From: Branchiostoma floridae
Lineage: Eukaryota > Chordata > Leptocardii > Amphioxiformes > Branchiostomatidae
DNA length: 60,000 bases
Assembly: GCF_000003815.2 (NCBI RefSeq)
Contig: NC_049982.1
Coordinates: 7,609,849 to 7,669,848 of the forward strand
Direction: 5' to 3'
Shown: positions 10,563-21,600 of the stretch, one piece after another
How positions within the stretch are numbered: the first letter of the stretch is position 1
Layout: the number at the start of each line of letters is the position of its first letter
Position numbers and translations under genes: made by a program
Notes under the pieces: model-generated
Databases searched by the model: none
What the model was told of the DNA's origin: nothing
What the model saw: only the letters and a program-made list of their open reading frames with translations

Positions 10563-12942
10563 TCTGTTCCTGTCGCCGGGACCTTTACCTCTAACATGCC
10601 AAACGCAACGTAAGGCATCATACTTTGCATACACAGTTGAAACCACGAGCTTGATGTTTGTATTTGTTGTGGATGAAAAAAACAGAACAATGGACGAACC
10701 CAAAATCAATTTAATCAATTATCATGCTGCACTGGTTCGACATGTTAAGTACTGTAGCTTTGCTTTCTTTCTCCCACATTTTGTGCATAGTATTTTTATT
10801 CCCCCCACCCCTATGCAAACGGTACTGTCATTTTCAGATGCTTAAAAAATATCACAGAGGTACAAAACGAGATGTTTTTACACGTTTCCACAATTGAAGT
10901 GATATATACACAACAATTCTAATGACGCTACACGCAATTTTCAAACTACAACAAAAACACATGGAAAATCCTTCAGTGCGTTGCCGATTTCAGCGGTATG
11001 CGGCTTAAGTATAATACAAGGTAAGTGCTATGTTACTTGGCAACGTTACATGTTATCGTCTTTGTTTCATAAGGATATGATCATGAATAAGGAGTAATAT
11101 TTGTCTGTCTTCTGACATTGTAGCGCAAAATTCACAAACGAACAAATGTGAATGAAATATAGATGGCCTCCTTCGGTCAATATTGACCATGGTAAAATCC
11201 TAACAGCCCACAGCGTCGACTGTGGCTTAAGTATGAATGAAGTTTTTTCTTTAAAATTTGCTGGGAAATTCTCTTATGTGGCGCTGAAACGTCCTGATAT
11301 TTACAGCAGACTACAAATATTACTCCTGTGTCTCGGGGGCTTCTGGGTTTCTTCTTTCTTCTCCTCTTTGGTCTCCGGCACCGCGGCAATAGTCTTTACT
11401 TTGGTTCCCTCGATTTTATCCTGAAACATCGGTAAGATCATCAGCAAATGTCAGTAAACAAAAATGAAGAGATCTAACCCAGGAACCTGAGGATGACACT
11501 TCCCTTGGGAAGGAACGTACCTGTCGATTGACAGAACCGATTACATACACATAATCACGTTTGTATCTTACGATCAACCCGCTTTCCCGTTTCTTTTGGG
11601 GGTTGTTGTTTTCGACGGCTCGCATCATATTTTTTTTAAATTTTAGAAACAATACTTTGAGCTATCAACGATGGATTACTGGCCTTGACTATCATCAATG
11701 CTCTGTTCTAGTCGTTTCTTTGTAGCTACTATTTTACATGTAAAGGTCTTTTAGCACATACAAGGAATAAAACAAAAGGAAGGCCCAGTGAATTATCTGA
11801 TGTCCACCCGACCATAGACAAAGACCTTAAAGTTTGTTCTTGTTAGGTTTGGTCCGCTCCCGAAGGTCGTGGGGTGGGAACCGACAAAGCTAACACGATT
11901 GGACTCCAGGTTAAAGTATTTTATCGGCTTGAAGTCATAGTATATACATATATTCATCTTCCTTTTGTCTTATTCCTTATATCCATCTGATGTCACTTAG
12001 TTCAGAGGTACTGTCTTTCCAGATGTGAAAAAAAGTATGTAATCATTTTAACTTTGTACCACTTTTTGAACTACATATCTGATTGGACCGTCAGCCGTCT
12101 TGCAGACATGGAGTTACAGTTACAGGTCCTGATGAGGATTGTTTATAACGTTGCTGAATATCTTGATGGATACAGTCCACTTCCTGAGCGTAGAAAGTCT
12201 AAGAATCAACACACTTTTTCCAATTACTGCGAAGTGCCCTGGCAGCTGTCCGGTCCATATGGATGGGGTAAAAACCAATTAATCTAGCTTTGCTGTCTAT
12301 AAAAGGTTCTTTACTTGTGGTTACACAAAACCCCTGTCCATATCAGCTGGCCTTCACACGGTCATCGGCAAGCATCAACACTGCTTCATTCGGCGATGAG
12401 TGATTGATATTTGTTATGAGAGTCCTTTCTATTATCAAATGTCATTAACGTAAGAGGTACATCAAAGATAGCAATCAATGCGCTGACAGTCCTTTCCTCC
12501 GAATGACTGGCACTTCATCATATCAAAGGATTTTATCAAAGAACACACATTTTGTGTCTGCCCATTTACGGACAGAAGAAGCTGTTCTGTGAAAACACCT
12601 AGCTATCCAAAAACAAAGCATGGCTGGAAAAATAAAATATTTGTCTTTTTAGAACCTGTTTTTCCTGTAAAGGTCAAGTATCGTTCAGGGCAATTAAATC
12701 CAGGAAAGCTGATGACGTCACCTTTACATTACTGGAATCTTCTCTCCTCGTTTTCTGTATTACAATGATATGACAAAAATTTCTGCAGTTCATTATGGAA
12801 TATCCTTAAACATCATGACTATAGGTCAAAGACATCATGGTAGTTCTGTTGAAAACAAAAAAAATAAGGGAGCGTGAGACCACTATGCTTTTCGGATCCT
12901 GTTGAATTGGAAGGTTTGACCGGGTTATATCAATAACCATTT

Positions 12943-13382
12943 TATAGAAATAGCTAAACTTTCTTTCCAACACTGAATTAATATAGGGACTTACCCTAAA
13001 TTTTCGGTCGAACTCCGTCAACCTTGTTCACAGAATGACCCTTTCTATCTCCAGCAGTGACGTCAGGAACACGCCACTTTTGTGGAGACCGGGACATTCC
13101 ATTTCGTTGGACAATGTCAAAATCCTAGACTCGGAACAGGATTTCTTTGCGCGAGGGGTGAAAGAGGCAGTGCACATTAGAGCCCACCGGCAACAGAGAC
13201 GGGGGGCGGCATAGACTTTCTGATACTTATGACCCCCTCCTACAAAAGTGGCGTGTTCCTGACGTCACTGCTGGAGATAGAAAGGGTCATTCTGTGAACA
13301 AGGTTGACGGAGTTCGACCGAAAATTTAGGGTAAGTCCCTATATTAATTCAGTGTTGGAAAGAAAGTTTAGCTATTTCTATA
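12943..13382. repeat. perfect 141-bp inverted repeat with 158-bp spacer
   Basis: Positions 12943-13083 are the exact reverse complement of 13242-13382: all 141 bases match on reading. The spacer 13084-13241 and the right arm carry coding sequence of a Penelope-like element, so the left arm is an inverted second copy of its 3' end. A 13-bp direct repeat, AATAACCATTTTA, occurs at 12932-12944 and 13417-13429, flanking the structure. Confidence 0.92.
13092..13329 (+). pseudogene. Penelope-like retroelement GIY-YIG C-terminal relic, frameshifted
   Basis: Frame one (13092-13190) reads NVKILDSEQDFFARGVKEAV, then HIRAH. After a +1 shift near 13190 the next frame reads NRDGGRHRLSDTYDPLLQ and continues to a TAG at 13327-13329. 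The pattern ILD-E-x-FF-RGVKEA-HIRA...LNRDGG-RH-L-YDPLL is the C-terminal part of the endonuclease module of Penelope-like retroelements. The reverse transcriptase and the GIY-YIG catalytic motif are missing, and the frame is broken, so the copy is dead. The assignment rests on recalled family features, not on a search. Confidence 0.65.
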
Positions 13383-13692
13383 ATGTATTCTACCAACACA
13401 GATGAACTTTCATGCTAATAACCATTTTACTTTGGATTCTTCCATCTTATTCCCTTTCATCAAATAAAACTGCCTATGAACTCCAACGTACACATTTCAA
13501 GTGAGTTTGAATACTAGTAATACGTCACATAAAAAGTCTTTGTAAGAAAATAAGGGTTCTATTCAACCTAGGTTCGGTCACCGTCTGTCTCCTTCATCAG
13601 AGCAATTAAGTTATGTCCGATTTGTAGCGATATCAAAATATATAATATATCTTGAAGATTGTAATATCGGCCAGATATTTCAAATCCATGTT

Positions 13693-13853
13693 CGGGTAGA
13701 GATTGGCGATTCTCTTTGTCGACAGATATCTGCACGATGAGAATCTACCCTAGTACAATCGGCGATTCCACGAGTAAAAATGCAGATCGGAGTCTCGGTC
13801 GAGATCTCTGCCGGTAAAAAACGCCGATTCTTCTAGATCTCAATCTCTACCCT
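13693..13853. mobile_element. small foldback element, GGGTAGAGATTG arms
   Basis: GGGTAGAGATTGGCGATTCTC at the left is mirrored by CAATCTCTACCC at the right, with further internal pairing around CGATTC and GAGATC. It is non-coding. Confidence 0.65.
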
Positions 13854-13929
13854 GGCATTATGTTTCATATGTAGTTACATCAACTCACTAAACTGTCACT
13901 AAACGTTACCACGAGGCTGCGATTTTACA

Positions 13930-14163
13930 CCCTTTCCACTAGGAAGGCGTTCTCGCCGCGCTCTCTACGGCTTCAAATCTCGCTCAACGAATTGTATAGA
14001 AATAAAACGAATCTTTTAAATTTTACGCTTTGTGCGTTTTGCTGTCGTTTCATCTACACTTTTGAATTTTGCATGATGTACCTAGTGTTAAAATCGAAGG
14101 TTGCACACATCCACTCTAGGTAGCAGTGAGAGCGCAGCGCGATCGCCGTCTAGTGGAAAGGGG
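13930..14163. mobile_element. foldback element, CCCTTTCCACTAG...GCGCTCTC arms
   Basis: The left arm CCCTTTCCACTAGG followed by CCGCGCTCTC pairs with the right arm GAGAGCGCAGCGC followed by CTAGTGGAAAGGG. A second member of the same family lies at 57516-57861. The interior contains TTTGTGCGTTTTGCTGTCGTTT, related to the core shared by several other foldbacks here. Confidence 0.8.
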
Positions 14164-14175
14164 GCCTGAAATTAA

Positions 14176-14454
14176 AGTGGGCTCACACGTGCGTATGTTT
14201 TCAAGTGAGTATGACTCACTATGAGGTCCATTTGGAAGTCTTAGCCTTTACCAGGCTCGACAGGCAGTTGGAAAATATAGACAGATAACATGCCAAACGA
14301 GTTACCTGGTCGTAAACTATACTTCTCGACCAGTTAAGTCGTTTGGCATGTTATCTGTCTATATTTGTCCAATTTCTGCTATTTTACCAGTGACCTATGG
14401 AGCCTGGAGGCTAAGAATGCCCTACGGACCTCATACGCACGTGTGAGCTCACCT
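14176..14454. mobile_element. MITE flanked by TTAA (piggyBac-like target), with nested palindrome
   Basis: The termini AGTGGGCTCACACGTGCGTA and its inverted copy ending GAGCTCACCT are flanked on both sides by TTAA (14172-14175 and 14455-14458), as expected for TTAA-inserting transposons. Inside, a 28-bp inverted pair (about 14273-14300 and 14339-14366, AGACAGATAACATGCCAAACGA) forms a second hairpin. It starts about 8 bp after the preceding foldback ends. Confidence 0.82.
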
Positions 14455-15447
14455 TTAAACAACTATATAAAGAACCAACAGGCACATCACAACACGACTG
14501 GCGGAACTATGGCATACGTAATCTTTATTTTGCAGGGGTATTGAATGACGTCACAATGACCAGCTGTCTCCGATACAAACAACACAACATACAAAAGCAA
14601 CACCCTCTTGTACAATACGGCCACCGTATACTTGTCACACATATATACATATCGTTATTTTACATGATGTTTAGAATTTGAGGAACACTCTAGATTGATA
14701 TGTTGATATACAAAAATACTTGATACATGATTGTACAGAAACGGTAGTATCATCCGAAATCTTCGGTCATATGATACGCTGTTATAAACAGCAGCAAATA
14801 TGGCCGCCATCACTTTGGCAGTAGACACTGGTCAATTTCATGGCAAAATGACTCTCAATAAATACGATATCCTTTTCCTCGACATAAGACGGCGTGAGAG
14901 TACTGTCTCTCCGAAATGTTCCGCTTATGAGTCCCTTCATATTGTTCATCCGTGGATTTAAATAAAGTCGGGGACGTTCTATTCTTCAAAACATCTCGTT
15001 CATGGTGGTACATGCTAATCTTTCCGAGAATGTGTTGGTACAAAGGGAATCAGACACTGTGAATCAGGAGGAAGTTGACCTCATCCGTTACACTGTTATT
15101 CATTAACACAACTGGCCGGCCCATGGATTAGGGTTTCTTTGTTTTAATCTGCCATTGCTTGCCCTCCTTTACCCGACAGCGGCGACAGGGGATTATCCTG
15201 ATTAAAATGATGTATACCGGAAATATCAATACGATTATCCTAGGTCATTTGAGAGGAGTTTTGAAAGAGGGGGAGATCCACGTCTTAATGCTGGGCTTTG
15301 CATTTGAGGTCTTATGGATAAAATTGTTTTAATAAAAGAACATTTCCTGCCATTTCTATGCCATGAATAGCACCTTTGCAACACCTGTTCAGTAGATGGT
15401 GATAAGTACAAACGCAAGGTCGGTCTAAAGTTTGGCCACACATTACG

Positions 15448-15693
15448 TCACGTCACGTGGTCTACCTTTTCGTGCACAACTTCTTCCTCAATGGCAATGC
15501 TGGGGGCGTCCTGGGTCTTCTTGATGACGTCATCCGAGAAGACGGGATTGTACGTGGAAATTCTGGAGCTGTCACGTGACCCCTCGTCCGACTCGTTCTC
15601 GCTGGAGTTGGCCATGAACGGCGTGTCCAACGTCTCCGCGCTCTGGCCACCGGCCTTCTCTTTTAGCCAGTAAGTTTTCATTTCGCCTTTGCC
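15448..15693 (-). CDS. cyclase exon 16: end of catalytic domain and acidic tail
   Basis: Encodes residues 646-726 and stop [16 protein letters not shown] closes the cyclase fold. The remaining 68 residues are a tail rich in Ser, Glu and Asp ([31 protein letters not shown]) with several sites that acidophilic kinases could use. The tail has no family counterpart that I can name. Confidence 0.94.
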   Translation of the reverse strand, partial: GKGEMKTYWLKEKAGGQSAETLDTPFMANSSENESDEGSRDSSRISTYNPVFSDDVIKKTQDAPSIAIEEEVVHEKVDHVT

Positions 15694-18600
15694 CTGTGAC
15701 AAATAATGAAACATCCAAATTTTGAGCATTTCTAAGGTGGTATCTCACTGCACTTGGGGCACCAGTGCGGCACTGTGGGGTTGGACATATTACTCAGCGA
15801 ATTTCAGAGAAGAAAATTTCTGACGTTTTGTGTATTTTGTTGTCTTCTAAGCAAAACTTGTACGTATTACGCAATCTTTAAATTGTAAAAAAAAGATTCG
15901 GCGAAAATAACACAACACTGCCCCAGTGAACGCACCCCACAGTGCCACACCAGTGCCCCAAGTGCAGTGAGATACCACCTCAACAGAACGCATCAGTCTT
16001 TTGATGAAATCGTATACAATTAGGATACATAATCTACAGAGTGAGGGGACGGTGTCAACTAGCCTGGAATAGGGTTAGTGGAAGGGATAAACAGGGCAGG
16101 TGAAGACAAGTAATTACACAAAGTCATACATTTTTTTATATTACATTACACAAATTCACATTTCTGATGAGATTAGACCATTTCACTATAGAACATATCC
16201 GTTATCGCAGTTTCACAATCACAAAGAAGCGAGAAGTAAAATTCACATAGTTGATCATATGGCTCTTGTGGTAGCGTGAAGGTCTTCATTCATTCACATT
16301 CCAACCCGATTCTTTTCGTTGCCATAACGACAGAAGGATTCTATGGTTCAATAGAAAAACACCATGTATACCTTAATTGTGACAGTCCCTCTCTCTACTA
16401 TGACGTAAGGTTCCTCGTCCAGATGAGCCTTGGTGGTTTCACTGATGTGGATGTGCATGCCCTGTACGGACAGACACGTCAGGTATGTACAGCATTGTGA
16501 AATATACCACAAAATCTCGGTATCTTTGCTAATAGCACACTGAACGATGAATGATATTGAAATATCTAAATTGTAATCACTGATTACAATCATTGTGTTA
16601 ATGATTAAATGGTTATGAAATAAATACCATGAGGAATACTTTGTTATACTACATACAGTGTTATGGCGTACGCGTCATTGTGACTTCATACTAATTTGCA
16701 GAAATCAGTGGTTTGCAATGAGAAAATATTACTGAAATGTGAATGGCACTTTTCAAAGAATACCCCAAAAGTAAAAGGCATCATCCTAGCAAAACGACAA
16801 TGGGCAAAAACACACAAAGCAATTGCAGATGTTATCCATCTCTTGGTTGATGCAAATATGCATCATTCTATTAGATTAAAATATATATATTGATATTTTT
16901 AGATGATATATGGATCAAGATATATCTAGATAATATGACGTGCAGGCCAATGATACCGTACCTGGCCGCTACTCTCCATGCGGGATGCTGTGTTAACGGT
17001 GTCCCCGAACAGACACCATCTGGGCATCTTCAGCCCCACTACCCCTGCCACCACCATGCCGGAGTGCACGCCTGGCAACAGTGTTATTGTTGTTTAGTAT
17101 GTCAGTAGGGGCATATCAGAAACATGCAGCTTGGGTTAACAGCACTGTCGTCGGAGGTACTTTTGCATACTTGTATGTGTTAGGTACGTAAAGACCATGC
17201 AAATCAAGGAAGATCAACTTTGTTCCTTGTTAAACTTTGTTCCTTGTTCAACTTTGTTCTATGATACGTGGCTTTATAACGAAGAGGTCCGGATTTGGGT
17301 ACGGTAGCCTCTTTCCATACCAAACGCACACAGATACGTACCTCCACATGTCAAGATGTTAACATTTATCATAACCGGGAGACAAGCTTTCCATGAGTGG
17401 CATATCAATCATGATATTAGTTTCTTAGCACGCTCACTGGTGGCACCATGCTTCTTCAACAAATCACCTGAACTTGAAAAAGAAAGTAAAGCTCATCGTT
17501 AGTAATCGACACTGTCCCTCCTTGTTACCTTTCCGGTCTTCTCTATGATGGAGGCGTTGGTGACATCCTTGCCGAACACGGTGTATCTCGGCATGGTAAT
17601 GCCGACAACCCCAGCAACTATCGCACCGGAATGAATACCTGCAACCGGGAAGGGGCATGGAGGCGGGACACGAGGAGTATGTAGTATGCACGAGTACAAT
17701 GTCACTCGACATGACATAATACAGCATTGATATTTGTCTCTTTATGCGTTGGATTGATCCTACTGAAAGAAGGTGCATTTCCAACTTCTCTATTACACAG
17801 CTTCCTACGTTAGTTTTAAGTCAACATGGTAAAGATAAATGTTACTCTCTCAGTATCTCTCTGTAACTAGGGATGGTCGTCAGAAAAAAAAGGTCCGTAG
17901 CCAGAAACGTTAAGATGTTTAATCCTAACATTTGCTATGAGATGATAGTACATAAAAATAAACATAGACATATAGACCTAGACAAAGACATAGACATAGA
18001 CATACATAGGCATATACATATAGAATCGTACAGATACTGACCTATTCTGATCTGCAGGGTGTCCCCAGTGGACGGGTCCTGTAGATGCTTCATGGACCTG
18101 AGCATGTCCAGCGCCATGTCCGCCACGTAATGCGCGTGAAACCGCGTCTTCTCAGGGGCGCCGGATACAACCATGTAGGCGTCACCTATCGTTTCTACCT
18201 GGAACAAGACATAACGTCATGTCCTAAACTTTTAATAAGTAAATACACGTATGTACGTATTGATTAGTTGTTAGACCTATATGGTTATAAATCTTTGATT
18301 ACGTTCCGTGGCGATCGCTGAGCTACCGTATAGGGACGTGTCAACTTAAGATATGATGCAAGGTGTATAAGCATGGTTAAGGACAACAAAACCTACAAAA
18401 CGTTACCAAATTCATTCTTTGTCTATTCAATTCATTCTTTATCTATAAAATATAATTGAGTGATTAGTTAAATCCCTGATTCCTCAGTGGCTGAAGGCTC
18501 CAATGGAAGTTAGGTGTAAGGAAACTGAAACTGCTTTGACAAAATTTGGCTGCAAAAGTTGCACTCCGGTGCCATTCAATGACGAATATTTGAAAGACAA

Positions 18601-21600
18601 CATAAGCACCCTAATTCGTCTTTGAGTGATGATTGATGTATCGCAATACATCTAAGAACATGTGAACAGCTGGAAAGTGATTCCTCTGACCTTGTAGACG
18701 TTGTGTTTCTCTGTGAGTTGATCAAACAGCGTGTACATGGAGTTGAGCATGGATACAACCTGCATAGGGGTGATGCGGCTGCAGATCTTGGTGAATCCGA
18801 CCACGTCACTGAAGAGGATGGTCACCTCTTGGAACACCTGAAAATATGCAGCGTGAGACTGCAGCAAAGCGAAGTGCACAGCGTCAACACGAGCAGTACG
18901 CATGCGTGACCACGCCATTTGCCATTGCTAGATAAGCGGTGATCATGCCTTCGTGGAATGACTCGCATAACAGAAAGCCATGCTTTGAGCTGGATGCTAT
19001 GCTACAACCAATCGATTACCGTACTGAAGGGCAAAGCTGGGTTTTATGCTGGCAACCATGCATAATGTACTAGGAATTCGATGCGTTTATCTTACAAACG
19101 TTAATTGCATTATTCGTGCTCAGTATTCACGGCATTCGAGTGTTTCAACTGAATCTCGTAGAAGAAGTATCATTTTGACATTGACCTCGCACGTCTCCAC
19201 GGACGCCTCTCCCTTCCTGAGCCTGTCCGCCACAGCTTTGGGAATCATCTGGTACAGCAGCTCGTCCGTTTTCTTCATCTCCACATCCAACATCCTCATG
19301 CTCTCCTCCAGCTTAGAGCTTTTCTGTTGCTCCTGGAACGATGATGGTTAAGTTGGAGATTTTATGTAGTCTCTGTTGCATAAGATATATGACAAGTCCG
19401 TTCAGGCTCCACTTCGCTGTATAGAGACCGTTGACCGACCAAAATTGAATTTGTATGAGTCATAACAATGTACCTTTGATATGGCTTATGATAAGCATGA
19501 TTTGAAAGATTAAAAAAACGCAGAACGGAATATTCTTCTTTATCAATGAAATTTGAACCACTAATGGGATTATTGTTCACTCTATGGACGCTCAACAGTC
19601 GCCAACACAGTGGTATCAAAGAAACTGTGAAAATTTCTTATTTTTGATTCATCGATAAGTTGCACCTGTTTATGTTGCCCCAAAATGACTCTGCAGTAAT
19701 TGGCGAACCGATGCGCTTGATGACAGCATGTTCTATATTAAAAGTTAAAACGATACTCAATATTCTACTATTGGACAGTTTTCTGATACGAGAGGTGAGC
19801 AATAATTTCTCGGCCTTTAATAAGCACAGCTTAGATTTCAAAGCATATAGATGTCAAGTATAAAGTATTTTATGTGAATGTGTACCCAAATCAAATATTT
19901 GTGATCATTACTATACAGGTGACACCCTGTAACGTTAGGAGAGAAGGAAAAAAAGTACATTTAGTTGTGACCTGAGGTGTGCAGGTCAACTTTCGCTGCT
20001 GAAAGGCAGACATCCACTTCTTTCTACTTAAAGTAGGAGGGAATCCTCAACAAACAGTTTGACAATGTCTTTAAAGATTTTACGGCAATGGGAACTCAAC
20101 ACCACACATGTCTGATTACATTTCACCCTTGTTTTTGTCGCATCTTACGTACTGATACTACAAAAAAGACGTTGCCTGGATGTGCAATTATTTGACATTT
20201 GGAGCATGCTGATAAAAGGCTTCATACTACGAAGTTGTCAACCACCGTGACCTGATACAGAGTGCTACCATCATCTGCAAAGATGGAAGGATGCCTACTA
20301 CTACGAAGTTGTGCCTCGTAATTTGAGTTGCGCTTGTTATTTATGGTTGAGGCCGAGAACTTATTGACCACCCCTCGTAATTATCCTCGCTGGTTGCCTG
20401 ACGGAAAATACATCAAGATTGCTTTTCCTTAAAAACATTGAGGTTTGTAGCCTTCAGCAGAATAATCAAAGCATATCCAGATTCTCTTAGGTGGCAGATT
20501 TACGCTAGGCTGTTAGCGTGAACCGTTTGAGAACCTGACACTGCCGGATATACGTGGGTGGCTTGAATGCGGAGGGTCTATCAGATGTCCTGTGTTATCT
20601 ATCCACCCACTTCAAATACTTTTTTTATTGCGAATACGCATGTGAGGGAGTAGATATCATAGTGTCACATTTGTCCACACCGTATTTTATGCTGCTGTTG
20701 CAAAATATAATCTTAGAGTGTGAGGATGCTTTAGAATTGGCCAGTACACCAGCTGCCTTAAAGTCAATTCCCTATAAACACTAATGATTGCAAATGTTAA
20801 AAGATGCAAGCTTGTTCTGTTCAATTAGTACGTTAGAAAATGAATTACTTGGTCCAAGGCGAGTTTAAGCTCGGCTGACTGCTGGGTGCCCGCCAGAACC
20901 AGGTCCCGGCTGGAGTCGTGCATGCTCAGGTCGTTGATGTACAGGCCTGTCATGAACATCTGTTCCAGGTTCTCCATACTGCCATACAGAATATCAACAT
21001 ATCTGTGAGTCCATAGTGATTAGTGAATACTGAAAAGACCTTTGTTTTACATACATATCCACTGGATTAAGTACAAGTTGCAACAGAAGATACATGAAAT
21101 ACATACGATGTCAATCAACACAGGAAACATATTCTACTAACGTTAAGGGAATTTGACTTCTTACCGTTTTTTACTTATTACTGAAAATGTAGGAACAGAT
21201 ATGCTTTACGTAGTGAAAATATATTTCAAGACACATGTCAAACACACACGTCTGGTTTTGAGGAATTAGATTGTGTGTGTTGCCTTTAAATACTATTTTG
21301 AAATATAGCACCAGTGAGCAGTCACTGCATGCAGCAAGAAGCATGGAGAACATTCGAGTTCTCTGACAATCGATTTACTTTACCAACCATACCATAAGTT
21401 GTATCAGTACTGTCAACCTTGCAGTGTAGTTTGCGTTGCGATGTAAAATAGATTTAATGATTGATACAAGAAACACATGACGCATGCAAACGTGAGGATT
21501 TCACATTACATGGGGGTCCCGATGAAGATAACGCTTTTCCAGTCTTCCATGAACATCATCTGCCCCTTCAGTGTAAGGCACCGGTCGTTCTCATTGGCTA

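Larger units (their letters stand above)
8975..15447. other. intergenic region rich in foldback elements
   Basis: Between the stop of esterase gene 2 and the stop of the convergent cyclase gene I see no host exon. The stretch holds at least six inverted-repeat elements, five of them packed into 12.9-14.5 kb, and one Penelope-like relic. The remaining sequence at 8975-9588, 9793-10292, 10563-12942 and 14455-15447 shows nothing recognisable, apart from UTR sequence that must lie next to the two genes. Confidence 0.6.

Noticed and set aside
16890-17108. Plus-strand 72-codon frame over exon 14b
   Set aside because: Antisense shadow of the cyclase exon.
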